Shown: positions 1 to 10,606, counted from the first letter of the stretch. The stretch: 64,000 nt of DNA from Pontederia crassipes (GCA_030549335.1 CM060195.1:30818874-30882873), one strand, 5' to 3'. Notes: generated by a model not told the origin, from the letters alone. A program made the numbers and translations.

Positions 1-802
1 ACAGCCGGTTTCTTGACAGGCCAAGACGTAGGTTGTAATAGTTTTCATGCATGGGCTGAAGAGCGGTGACCATTTGGATGCCGGGTTGCTCGACGTCAAG
101 TGAGATGAGGGATAGATCAAACAGATCCATCCAATGTATGCCCCCATTGAGGAAACAACAGTCGGAGCTTGGCTGACACGGTGCTTCCTGATGGCCAACT
201 AAAATGGTTTTTTTCCATGAGTTGGTCTCGCTATGATACACCGTGATTTCAGCAGTAGGAAATGAGAATGAGAAAATGAGGACTCTGTAATTCGTGGATC
301 GACAGGGATCGAATGCAAGATGAACAGCAGCACGGTAGTCGTTGTCCTCATTTAACGCCTCGGTGTGCGGTAAGATCCTGTGCTGCGTCGTCGTTGGATT
401 GTACACCAAAATTTTCCGATCCTTTCCGACAGCAGAAATACTTCTTCCCAGCATCAGCCCATTGCAGCATCCGAATATCTCATAGTTTTCTAGAAGATCA
501 GGAGAGGGTCTGGGGAAAACCCGACAGCGGCGTCCGTCGAGGGAGCAAGAGTCGTACAGGGCCTTGCCAATTCTCGGGTGCGCCGAAGGCATCCAGAACA
601 GCCCAGGCTTGGGATTGGGATTGCGGCGTGAGTGTTCGGAGATGAAGGAGGTTGTCGATGTGATGTCTCTCCACTGTCTGCAGACAGATTTGAGCCGGAT
701 CACGGAGACGGCCGGCAGCCGAGAGAGAATATCTTCGACGACGTCTTTTGGCATGCCCGTCTCTGCCGGTGAAGAAGAAGACGAAGACTGTGAAGAGTCC
801 AT
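1..802 (-). CDS. F-box protein, FBA-domain type (copy 1, 3' end cut by window)
   Basis: Reading the minus strand from the ATG at 802-800, 267 codons stay open to the window edge with no stop. Residues about 17-60 form an F-box (MPKDVVEDILSRLPAVSVI, then RLKSVCRQWRDITS). The rest resembles an F-box-associated domain, with CCNGLMLGRS, VYNPTTTQHRILP and LAFDPCRSTNYRV. By family, such proteins are substrate receptors of SCF ubiquitin ligases, with the F-box binding SKP1; the substrate is unknown. The gene has no visible intron. Its complete paralogues span about 373 codons, so about 105 codons lie outside the window. It lacks the frameshifts seen in the other three copies, which makes it the best candidate for a working gene, although the missing 3' part could be damaged. 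An in-frame second ATG at codon 17 is an alternative start. Confidence 0.85.
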   Translation of the reverse strand, partial: MDSSQSSSSSSPAETGMPKDVVEDILSRLPAVSVIRLKSVCRQWRDITSTTSFISEHSRRNPNPKPGLFWMPSAHPRIGKALYDSCSLDGRRCRVFPRPSPDLLENYEIFGCCNGLMLGRSISAVGKDRKILVYNPTTTQHRILPHTEALNEDNDYRAAVHLAFDPCRSTNYRVLIFSFSFPTAEITVYHSETNSWKKTILVGHQEAPCQPSSDCCFLNGGIHWMDLFDLSLISLDVEQPGIQMVTALQPMHENYYNLRLGLSRNRL

Positions 803-1469
803 CCTTTTGATTAAAACACTACTTACCCGACCGGCGGCTGACGGGGGCGGACGACGGCGATGCTGCCTGCCAGCTGGGAGTCCGTGGAGGCGGCGGCGGC
901 GACGGCGTCAAGTTGAAGTTGAGAGATGGCGAGGATCTGATGCCGGCGGTCGCGGATGCTGCGTGCGGGCAGGACTACGGCCGCGTTGAATTGATTCTGG
1001 GATTCGATTTCGGTATCCAGCAGATATTAATAATATCTAATTCGTAGTCCTACTAGGATTATTAGTCGATGAATTCGTAGTCTTTTCTTTGTTTTCTAGT
1101 CTGTCATTTTGTTTTCCAGTAACATCAAACAAAAATTTCTATTTCAACTCAGATTCGGGAGGAATTGATGACAATTGGGCGCCAAACGGATAATAACATT
1201 TTTCTTTTTTTCTTTTGAGTCATATATGATCATGCCAAAATAAAACACACCAATCCAACGCGCAGCTACAAAACTTTTTCAAGTAATTGAGATTGAAAAT
1301 AATTAGACTAAAACTGTTAAAGGTATAAATGGCACACTAATGGTTTATTGTTCAATTAATTAATGAATAATACTATAAAAAAACTGAGAAAATTTGAGTT
1401 TTAGCATTTCATACTTTTAAATTCATTGCAAGTCATCTGATGTAAAAGAAATTGAAGGGAAAATTACTT
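803..1469 (-). promoter_or_regulatory. F-box copy 1 leader and upstream flank
   Basis: No gene is seen here. The first 190 bases upstream of the ATG are GC-rich. They align with the N-terminal coding part of the diverged copy 4, but the ATG used there (48,443) reads ATC here. A GTAAGT donor-like string lies just upstream of the ATG. Further upstream the sequence becomes AT-rich. The whole stretch is conserved in copies 2 and 3 (about 16,892-17,519 and 35,034-35,664), so it belongs to the repeated unit. Confidence 0.5.
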
Positions 1470-2185
1470 GTAATTATTGTATATTTAATATTTCATACTT
1501 CCAGCGTGTTGTGTTCACCTTCAATATCTGATCGACTGGTGAGTTGAAATCGAATGTCGCAAGTATGTTTTAATTTGTGCTTTCTTTTCCTTCTAACTTC
1601 TGTGAGGTTTCCGTTTATAGTTTCTATGTCCTTTTGTTCAGATTCCATTCGATTCTGCCCCACAAATTATAATCAACCTGATCACTGACGTCAAACAAAT
1701 GGTTTATGAAGGTTTTAATTAAGAAAACCAACCTTATTACAGCGGAAATATTCAGTGATTGTTTCTCGTTGATCTTATAATGGAACCGGGACGACGATCA
1801 CCATGTAAAGTTGACGCAACATCACAATCTAAGTACCACCAGTAGCAGAAAATCAGATAGCACTATTGTCGGACAGCATCTACCTACAAGCAAAAATCAT
1901 TCACAATCTACGTAGCAACAACTCTATTTATAGAGTTGTATAGCATACATAACTGCTAGGAGTGTTGTGTAGCTGTATTGCTCTCGTACATGTAACACCC
2001 CATTATGGGCGGTGACATCTAACTCGCACATAATGGGTAACTTGTCATCTGATTTTGTAAATAGCTGTGTAGTAAATAGATCATGTGACCCACGAGTAAA
2101 TTCACAACATAATATGAAAGAATTACGATCTATTAGGGATACATAATCACTCAATCATTTGAGAGCATATACCATAATCTGTTAG
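1470..2185 (-). mobile_element. copia LTR plus 3' internal remnant (unit 1)
   Basis: This stretch matches the two LTRs of the copia element in unit 3 (35,665-36,248 and 39,703-40,303) and the non-coding tail between its RNase H and 3' LTR. The LTR part is about 1,470-2,020. About 38 bp present in the other copies (near 18,010) is missing here. The LTR start and polypurine tract have been lost at 2,015-2,022. On the right the copia sequence stops at about 2,186, where gypsy pol sequence begins. Orientation is minus, the same as the F-box gene downstream of it. Confidence 0.65.
1925..1932 (-). promoter_or_regulatory. LTR TATA box (unit 1)
   Basis: TATAAATA on the minus strand inside the copia LTR, 1.12 kb upstream of the F-box ATG. 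The same box is kept at 17,974-17,981, 36,101-36,108 and 40,156-40,163. It would normally drive the retrotransposon. Its direction also allows read-out into the F-box gene, which is inference only. Confidence 0.45.
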
Positions 2186-3574
2186 GGAAAAAGAACTACG
2201 AAATCGAAAGATTTCATTAGTTTTGGTTCTTTGAAGAAATCATTTAAGAGAAGAGACAACTTGGGAGTGAGAGGATCAAATAAAGAAAAGTATCTGTTCT
2301 TATTTTCTGAAATAGGTAACCAAATTTTGGGGACGAAATTTTTTTTAAAGAGGGAAGAATTATCACGAACGTGCTCTACAAACGTCATTTCTACATAATC
2401 ATGTATTTAATTAACATATTAAATTAGTTTGGATATTCATTTAGTGATATTTATATATAGTAATTAATATTTCGATTAGTGCATAATAATTACTTAATTG
2501 TAGAGAACTTTATAAAGTAATTACATAAGGTTATTAGGAATAAATTATAAAATTTCTAAATATTATAGTATATATGTTCAAGTAGGATTAAATAAGCTTA
2601 ATTAGAGTTAAAACACTTAGTTATGAAAAACAATGTGATTGACCATCACTTAAGTTCCACGCAGCTGAAGTAGACAGGTGGATAGCTGCTTCAAGAGATA
2701 TTTTTTCAAACCGCCTTATGTCGTGATAAATTTTTGAAAAAATATATAAGCTACATAACATTATCCTTTCACCATAGAAACATTACCAAAGGCAGAAGTC
2801 GAGCGAAACAACCTGGGAAAAATTGGAAACATCGGCTGTTCATGGTGAGTGTTGATCCGAAAATTATTCTTCTGATTGAGAGGATCATTCCTTCGTAATT
2901 AGCGAATCATAAATTGGGAAATTTTATCCATTGGAAGTTAAATTTCCATGGCCTCTAGAATAACCTATAAAGGAGTTTTATAGAGGAAGTTATGAACTTA
3001 TGTTCACAAGTCACTCGTCCTATCTCGAGTCTGATATAGGTTCAATTTGTAAATGAGAGCACGGTTGGATAGAGTAAATTAGAGTTTAAAATTTGGATAT
3101 GCTTAATTAGACATTCCAAGGGTTAGGTGAGAAGTGGAATCATCTTATTTGGACTTGTATTTTGGGAGAAATGAATTTTTCTGTCAGATTCCAGGACATG
3201 GACATATCATGACCCACATTAACTATTTTTGTTATAAGGTTATACAATGAGTTAAATTCTATAAATTTTATGACCAAATAATATTGAAGTCTAGTTTTCA
3301 GAAAAATTATGACCTAGTTAAATGAACAATTATGAAGAAATATATAAATTAAACTTTTAATGACACACAGTCTGCCAGGACACAAACTCTAGATCAGATT
3401 GCCTTAGATGTTATGACTTATTCACTTGAAATTAGATAATGATATTTGGGGGTTAGAAATCTTAGTATGCCTAGTTTCTAATTAATGTAGAATCATAAGA
3501 TTTTCTCATGTGGTTAAGAAGTTATGAATTATTAATTGACAAACACATAGTTTGAAATCCTGAGACAACACTTA

Positions 3575-4363
3575 GGGTCTGTTTGACAAACAACTAATGA
3601 AGGGATGGGATGGGGTGGTGTGGTGAGTGATGGGGTGGGATGGCGTGGTGTGTCATTAAAGTCCATGTTTGGATAATAAATTATATAAGATGTGGAGTGG
3701 GGTAATGAGGATTTTATTTGTATAAAAGTCATTTTTATCCTTCATTATATATTTAAAGTATTTATAATCATTAATTAGGTGTGAGCATGAATCGAGACGA
3801 CTGGTCGCCCTCGTCCGCACCGGTTCGAATTTTTTAATTTTTTTTCCTACCCAATGGATAATTGAGTCAGGACCGAGTCTCATTTCTTTGACACTCGACC
3901 GGGTCGGGTCGGGAACGAATTCGAGTTTTACATCATGACCCGATTGAATATATTATATTAATATTAAATTATTTTTAAATAGTATATTTATGTTTATTTT
4001 GAATAAAATCTTATATTTACTAAAAAGTTTGATTTAATAAAAATTATAGATAAATATGTATTCATATTACAAAAAAAGATAATGTGAGAAAGAAAGAGAG
4101 AGAGAGAGTGGTGGTTTAATTTGGTAATAAGGAAATAATTTAATTTGGTAATAAAAAAGGAAAAAGGTTAATTTGGTCTAAAATAATCTATTCCTCCTCA
4201 TTCCATTAATTTGGTGGAATGAAAAATGTGATGTTTGAAGGGCTTAGCTATTTCACCCCACCCATCTTAACTTAAATAAAAAATGTAACCAAACATGGTG
4301 TAACTAATTTCATTCCCTCATATTCCACCTCACCCCTTCATAACACTCAATCCAAACATACCC
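3575..4363. mobile_element. Harbinger/Tourist-like MITE, 789 bp
   Basis: The ends are GGGTCTGTTTG and CAAACATACCC, an inverted repeat with one mismatch over 11 bp. TTA is duplicated on both sides (3,572-3,574 and 4,364-4,366). The sister LTR in unit 2 (about 20,195-20,230) has the uninterrupted site with a single TTA. There is no transposase. Subterminal sequence is rich in GGGGTGG/CCACCCC. An inner stretch at 3,777-3,960 (GGTGTGAGCATGAATCG, then GGGTCGGGTCGGG) resembles the hAT-type ends elsewhere in the window and may be a nested fragment. A short GA repeat lies near 4,095-4,110. Confidence 0.8.
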
Positions 4364-5046
4364 TTAGTTAAATTAAGGGGCATTGAGAAGTTTCAATTGT
4401 GAAATAGCCTATGAACATAAATAATTGAAGTTAGAAATTGATATTAGAGGAGATTATATGCATTTTAGGGTGCATAAGAATTCATGCATCATGAGCATGC
4501 ATTGCATCTTATTTTATTGTAATTTGGAAATAAAAAGGCATTATTACTTGTAGGAAAACATCAAGTTGCAAGTGAAATGGAGAAAACCTAATAAACCTTC
4601 TTGAAGTGATAAAGTATAGGTAAATTTACAACATAGCAAAATTATATATGTTACTTCTTTTATTTATGATATTATTTCAAGCAAAGATTATTATTAGTAT
4701 TGTTAATGAAACATACCTTGAGAGTTAAGAAAGATATTTATGATATGCTTAAAAAATTTCATATGAGATGGAGTATCCTCTTACATCAAAATTATTTTCA
4801 GGGAACAATGCTTGTGAAATTAAAATAAGTTTACTTGATATTGTTATATGATGGTGACACATTATTTTGTTATTATAAACATCCATGTGTACATTGACCA
4901 TTCTGAATGAAAAAAGTCTTTGGGACCGCATTCCATATACATGAAGCCTTTGGGGTGTATATCGGGTGTCTTTGCCCTTTGGGGCTGCTCTGCGTGCACG
5001 TATTAACCCATGTTATGCTCTGCATATTCGAGAGTGCTTAGATATT

Positions 5047-5245
5047 TATTGACCCATGATTTGCTCTGTGTATATGAGAATCCATGATTGTGAAGCTTTG
5101 TTTAACTGGATGACACAAAATAATTGAGGGATACGTATTGACCCATGATTTGCTCTATGTATCTGAGAATCCATGATTGTGAAGCTCTTCTTAACTATAT
5201 GACACACAATAATGAAGGGATATGTATTGACCCATGATGAGTATG
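5047..5245 (+). repeat. 89-bp tandem repeat inside the Del-like LTR (unit 1)
   Basis: TATTGACCCATGATTTGCTC begins at 5,047 and 5,136, and a partial third unit begins at 5,225, giving a period of 89 bp. A shortened unit precedes them near 4,999. The same array with the same period is at 21,290, 21,379 and 21,468 in unit 2, so it predates the duplication. Confidence 0.75.
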
Positions 5246-6047
5246 TGAGATGACACATGTGTGGAGTTTAGTTATGAAAATGATGATATCTTGAGTTACT
5301 TTTATTTATGTGAAAGTTCATATGATTTGACAAGTTATGTTATATGTGTTATGCTTTAAATATTTTCTCATAAGAAAGAAATGTGGTTATTTAAACATTA
5401 TATGCACTCGTATTGTTCCCCTATGTTGTATTTTTATTCCACTCGCTGAGCAAATGATTGTTGCTCACAGTACCCATTTTAAATTTTTCAGATATCCGTA
5501 AGTTCTAGAGTTGAGTTGACTCGAAGCTTGATTTACTGTATATAGAAGAGGTCGAGTCGCTGGAGCACTTCTTATTCCCCTTCATTTTTGTTTTTGGGAG
5601 CATGTAATAGATAGTTTTATATGTTGTAATTAAGTTTGAGAAGAACTTTTTATAAGGTCGTATATAACTTGATCATGTGGGGTGTTATATATGAAATGGT
5701 GTGGGAAACTATAATGATATTATGTAAATGTGATGACTTATAACTTTTATTTAATTTTTTATTAATATATATGCATCTTTTGTATGTATTGACAAATAAC
5801 ACAAGATAAGTAAGGGAGGAAGGTTTTGCCGATTTTATTTTTAGAATTGTTAAACATAATTAAGATTATGATAATTGAAATTAGAACTTAGTCATGAAGT
5901 TGGGTGTGACAGATATTTATATCAGAGTTTAGGTTATAAGATTCTGTAGACAGTATGACATAAGTTAAGTCTAGATGACATTATTTACATTAGATTGATA
6001 GTGCATGATTTTGACTTTCTTTTTATTTTCATTTTGAAGGGGTAAAA

Positions 6048-6430
6048 ATGCCACCGCGTAGGCGTCGTGGCGATGGTCAATTTGCTATTATTGGCCCAAG
6101 TCATTCTGCTCCACCAGGCGGTCGACCTAATAGGAGTCCATTAGTTTCATCTGTATAGGGTGTGGCACGAGATGTGAATGATAACCCTCCCTTACATGAT
6201 GATGTGATCCCAGCGGATCCATCAAGACTTCTTCATATTCTTAAGCAAGTCAATCCTATTGAAAATCAGAGTGCTGCTCAAGTTCTTGCACAAGCATTAA
6301 GGGCTATTATGAGTGGAGTGAATCCGACCTCCCAAGTTATGCAAAGAAATAGATTCTACGACAAGATTTGGAAACAAGGTGCAGTTGATTTTGAAGATAC
6401 AGTTGACCCATTAGAGGCGGAGGCATGGTT
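6048..6430 (+). pseudogene. gypsy gag N-terminus, truncated (unit 1)
   Basis: The frame starts at the ATG at 6,048 (MPPRRRRGDG) and continues through QSAAQVLAQALRAIM to DPLEAEAWL, a pattern of Del/Tekay-type gag N-termini. A TAG at 6,156-6,158 interrupts it; the unit 2 copy has CAG there. Homology ends at AEAWL (about 6,430), where unrelated AT-rich sequence begins. Gag would have been the structural protein of the retrotransposon particle; this remnant lacks most of its capsid region. Confidence 0.7.
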
Positions 6431-8251
6431 AATATATACAACTAAAATTTATTAGTATACATAAAATATAAGTATAAATATTAGCACAAAAGGTATATAA
6501 TTTATTTCATTTATATTAGTTGAATAATTTATTTAACCTCTTACTTATATATAAATATGCATACATAGATAAATAAGTTGTAAATAGATACATGTTATCA
6601 TAAATATTATATTTAAAAAAAATTATATTTATATTGATCATCAATAGATATTATCATTATAGTATGAAATACATGTCTTTAACTCAAGGTACAAATAAAA
6701 AAACATAATATTTTTAGTCATTCCTTATATATATAAATTATAACATTTGATATTTTTTTATACAAAGAGAAATTATATATTAATATTTTTTATCATATGC
6801 AAACCAATATTTGTAGGTCTATGTCCACTCATTGTCTTCAAAGAGAACGTCGAGTATGCAAATAAAAAATAAAAGCCTCTTATAATATTTAATATCTTTT
6901 ATTAGATAAAAATAAGTATTTTTCCTTACCACATTTAATGTTTTTATTAGACAAAAAATTATATCTATATTTTTTCGTCGATTGTCTTCAAAGAGGGCGT
7001 CGATATACCCGTCGCTAACTCTAATATTTTTCCGCCCAATTTTCCCCCTCTCCATTCTCGTCCTCACGCCCCCTCTCTCCCTATATCTCTCTCACACTCT
7101 CAGTCTTCCCTTTTCTCTTTCTCTCCTCCTCTCCCTCTCTCTCCCATGGCGGCGGTGGAGACCCCCACGATTCCGGCCACCTCTCACGACTTTGGCAATC
7201 CCGGCCACCCTCCCCCTCGGATCCGACATCATGCGGCCGGATCCGGCCGAAGGACACGGATCATTCACCTGTGGCTGAATCCGAAGGCCTATGTGCTAGA
7301 TCCGTGGCTGTACGGTGGATTCGGCGCGCCGGGCGGCAGATCCGACGCGTTGGGCGGTAGATCCGATGCACGGGTGGGGATCCAACATGCGGGAGGTGGA
7401 TCAATGCACAGATCGGATTGGGGATGCTTGTCATCCGTTCATGGGGCGCAGGTCAGATCGGGGGCGCCTGGCCGTCGTTCGGGTCCGTGGCAGCCGATCG
7501 AGGCGCCTGACATCCGTCCTAGTCGCCGCAATCTTGGTCATCCTCCTTCGAGGCGCCTGACAACCTTCGAGGCGCCTGACATCCGTCCTAGCCTCCCCAT
7601 CCCCCTGTCCCTCTCTCTCTATTTTGGTCATCCTCTTTCTCTATCTCGATTCTGGCCGCCTGCTTCGGATTGGCTGCCAGCCTCGATCCGGCAACAACGG
7701 TCTATTTTTTAATATTTTTATTTCAAAATTTTGATGGATTTATTCGTCGCTTTGGAACCCGCCGGAGCCTGCAACAGGTACCCGTCGGAGCCTTTGACGA
7801 ATGTCACCTGTCGAAGGTTTTGACGGGAAAACTCCCATCGAAACTATCAATGGGTTTTCTTGTCAAAACCTGCGAAGTGCGAAACCTCCCTCCTCCGATT
7901 CCGGCAATGTGATGAGTTTCCGACGACAAAATCCATCGGAAGCTTCGAAGGATGTTAGTTCCTTCTTAATTTGCGATGGATTTCGTCCTTCACAAATTTC
8001 GAAAGTCGACTTTCCTTCGGAACGTTGGACAGATTGTACTCGTCGAAAATTCTGAAGGCAAATTAACCATCGCAAACGTTTGTCGAAACTTCCAAAGGGA
8101 CTTTTGAGGACCATCAGTAATTCTTTCCAACAGCTTAATTTCCAACTAACTATTATCCGTCGGATAATCCGTTGGAAAGGCATATTTGCAACATATTTCG
8201 AGGGTTTTGTGATAGATTTATATGTCGGAAAATAACAAAATTCTTGTAGTG
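6431..8251. mobile_element. CACTA-like non-autonomous element (unit 1)
   Basis: The right end reads TTCTTGTAGTG (ends at 8,251), the inverse of the CACTACAAGAA terminus of CACTA/En-Spm elements. Toward it, 7,740-8,240 is crowded with CGTCGAAA/TTTCGACG-type motifs, as subterminal repeats are in this class. The left end was not found. Sequence from 6,431 onward is AT-rich, then pyrimidine-rich (7,040-7,145), then GC-rich (7,146-7,680) with CCGGATC repeats. Open frames in the GC-rich part look like composition artefacts. Unit 2 has the same element, interrupted twice. Confidence 0.55.
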
Positions 8252-8564
8252 TCGAAGGTTCGGTTCGTAGGATAGCAACACACACTTTTGGATATATGAG
8301 TCACTCCACCGTCATCCTCTCCGGCGTAGGAAAATGGTAGGTTCAAGACCCCCACCGCCCCTCTGTGAGGGGGGAGGGGAAACTTTCCTGTCCCGGCGTG
8401 TGTAAGGAAAGAAATGGGGCCACAAGGAGAAGCTTCAAGTTCGTGTGGCAAGCTTCAAGGCGACTTCATCCTCAACGGAGATTTCGCTGGTGAGGAACTC
8501 CTGCTCGACGTCATTGATTTTGATGACATCGACCTGGTCCAGATGCTCAAGATCTGCTCCTAGG
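8252..8564 (+). other. GC-rich unit tail, part 1; possible gene fragment
   Basis: This is shared with 32,476-32,790 of unit 2. One plus-strand frame reads GDFILNGDFAGEELLLDV and then IDFDDIDL near 8,459-8,540. It is short and looks protein-like, but I do not recognise it. The gypsy element at 8,565 separates it from its continuation at 14,685. Confidence 0.35.
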
Positions 8565-9459
8565 TGTCACCACCTTTCTTAGTGGGATGGTGCGGGGCAT
8601 GGCGGGTGCACTCGGAAGCTCACCGGGCACCCGATATGGCGACCGCAGTGCGCGGCGGCCATCTCCGTCCCAGGGCGTGTTCAGGACATCCTAGGGATAA
8701 GGCAGCCACATCCCGGAGGTAAGGCAGCGTGAAGGAGGCTTAATGTTTACAACATCCACCGGCCAGTTTGGGACGAGTGGGTTTCTGCGTGGAATGAGAG
8801 GTGCACACCCGGCGCGTAGGTGGCACGGCCCGGCTGCACACTTTGGCAATTTTGGGCGATGTCATCCCAAGGCCAAAGTGCTCCATCCCATTTGTCCCTC
8901 AGGTTAAGGAAGGTCGTGGATGCACCGCCGGCCCCGGATATTCTCGCGCAGGAGGTTTCTGGGACGATGGCAGTTGGGAAGGGGCAGTTACAACCGCCAT
9001 AGCGCCCAGCGTTCCCATGCGATGGGAGGATCTGGGGGCGCTCTTCTTGGCAGGAGAAGATCACACGACATCAGAATGGAGGGAACACCATCCAGGCATC
9101 TCAAACTTCACGTAGGAAGGAGGGGGGGGGGGGGGGGGGGGGATGGGTTGGTGCGAAAATGTGCCATGAAGGGGCACCCAGCCATGTGTGTTTGTATTTG
9201 AATTTTAAGTTGGCGGTTGGCCATCTTCCTCATTGTATAAAAACATGTATTAGTCTTGTGTTCAGGGCAGAGTGAATAAAGCATTCTTTGCCCCTAATTA
9301 TCTGTGTTCTAAAGTGTGCCATTGAGTGATCATCTTCTTGCTTGTGTGAGTGCACGACTAAGTGTTGAGGACTTGTGCGAGTGAGGCTGACTTAGGGTTT
9401 GAGGAGAAACTTCCTAAGGCCGCGCATCCTAATTCGTCCTACAGAAAAAGGGTGTGATA
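8565..9459 (+). repeat. 5' LTR of the 6.1-kb gypsy element
   Basis: Starts TGTCACCACC and ends GTGTGATA (GTGTGACA in the 3' LTR). It contains a run of about 22 G at 9,121-9,142; the 3' LTR has a shorter run of about 10 G (14,354-14,363), interrupted after that by a T. A sequence like a poly-A or TATA signal (TGTATAAAAAC) lies at 9,234-9,244. Confidence 0.9.
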
Positions 9460-9463
9460 ATTG

Positions 9464-9475
9464 TGGTATCAGAGC
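9464..9475 (+). other. primer-binding site (tRNA-iMet)
   Basis: TGGTATCAGAGC, the exact plant initiator-Met tRNA complement, four bases after the 5' LTR. It would prime minus-strand cDNA synthesis. Confidence 0.9.
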
Positions 9476-9488
9476 ACAGGTTGGTGAC

Positions 9489-10590
9489 ATGGCTGAAGAG
9501 AACCAAGGACCAAGAACGCGAGGGCGCCAATTGGACTCCATTCCGGCTACACAGGTGGTGGCGGCAATGGAAACGATGGAGAGAAAAGAACCAGGTCTCA
9601 ATCTGCTGATCCCTTCACTCACTTGGGAAGGCACGTCGACCTGTTGGATCATAACCTCCAGGACACGGACATGGTGGTCCGTAACCTTGAGATGACTATG
9701 GAACAATAGGGCGCGGCCATTGAAGAGGGCAGGACGGCGACCGAACTTCATGCAGCAAAATTGAAGTCCCTCAAAGAAGCCATGGAGTTAATGATGAAGG
9801 CCATGGAGGCCGACGTCCTACTGATCCGCGGCCACTTGATGGACTCCGATGGTTTGCGAGCGAAAATGGCCGTGCCCAAATTAATAGGGCCGGAGCTAAA
9901 GAAGTATGATGGAGCGAGGGAGGCTACTGCCATCGATGACTTCTTGTGGTGCCTAGAGAAGGGGTTCAAGACGAGCAAACTTTCAGTGGAGAAAGATCAA
10001 ATAGACATGGCGGTCCGCTACTTAGCCGACGGTGCTTTGTTATGGTGGCGACGTATGGAGGAGGAGATGGCCAAAGGCAAGGTGGCCATCGACACTTGGG
10101 AGGCCTTCACCGAAGAATTGAAGAAGCAATTCTACCATGGGAATGCCCAGGAAGTCGCTATGAACAAACTCACCTCCCTTCGACAAACGGGGTCGGTAGA
10201 GGAGTACATTGAGAAGTTCCAACCCCTCATGCTCGAGATGACCGGTACCATGGACGAAAGCACTTGGGTGTTCTTCTTCCTAAGGGGTCTCAAACCTGGG
10301 GCAGCCCAAGAAGTGAAGCGACAGAAGGCAACCACCATCAAAGAAGCCTTAGCCGTGGCCGAGGCTCTCACCGAATTCATGGCCAACCGTGACCTTGGTG
10401 GGGCCAAGGACAAGGGCAAGTCCGAGGACAAGGGACGTGCCCCAAGAAGTGCGAGAAGAAGGACAAGAAGGACAAGGACCAAAAGTCGTCTAAGGCTGGT
10501 AAGGGAGATTTCAAGAAGTCTGTGAAGTGTTACATATGAGGGGGCGCGCACTATGCCCGGGAGTGCGACCGGCGGGCAGGCTTAGCCGCC
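9489..10590 (+). pseudogene. gypsy gag, broken
   Basis: Starts at MAEENQGPRTRG (9,489). It loses frame near 9,590, meets a TAG near 9,706, and continues in another frame as a 254-codon stretch at 9,761-10,525. The capsid-like part includes VPKLIGPELKKYDG, LWCLEKGF, WEAFTEELKKQFY and LTSLRQTGSVEEYI, matching retrotransposon gag domains. A lysine-rich linker follows. A CCHC zinc knuckle is recognisable at about 10,530-10,570 (CYI, stop, GGAHYAREC), where the second cysteine codon has become TGA. Gag would package the element RNA; this copy cannot make a full protein. Confidence 0.85.
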
Positions 10591-10606
10591 ATGGCATCGA
10601 CATCTG

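Larger units (their letters stand above)
2186..6430 (+). mobile_element. Del/Tekay-like gypsy block: pol end, LTR, PBS, gag start (unit 1)
   Basis: The order on the plus strand is a remnant of the pol C-terminus (2,186-2,350), a purine tract (AAAGAGGGAAGAAT), an LTR at 2,361-5,911 (TATCAC to GTGACA), a degenerate primer-binding site (ATATCAGAGTTT, expected TGGTATCAGAGC) and the first 130 codons of gag. Without the MITE at 3,575-4,363 the LTR is about 2.76 kb, a length usual for Del/Tekay chromoviruses. The single LTR joins the 3' end of one internal region to the 5' end of another, which is not the order of a single insertion. Unit 2 has the same arrangement at 18,618-22,696. Confidence 0.7.

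Noticed and set aside
820-835. GTAAGT splice-donor-like site just upstream of the F-box ATG
   Set aside because: Splicing there would remove the start codon and no acceptor was identified; copies of this family appear intronless.
313-989. Plus-strand open frames opposite the F-box genes (also at 16,644-17,063, 34,540-35,024, 47,225-48,347)
   Set aside because: They are antisense shadows of the F-box coding sequence: they recur in each copy only because the sense strand is conserved, and they show no domain of their own.
7146-7712. 188-codon frame in the GC-rich part of the CACTA-like element
   Set aside because: Made of repeated CCGGATC-type strings, not conserved as a frame in unit 2, and overlapped by other open frames; a composition effect.
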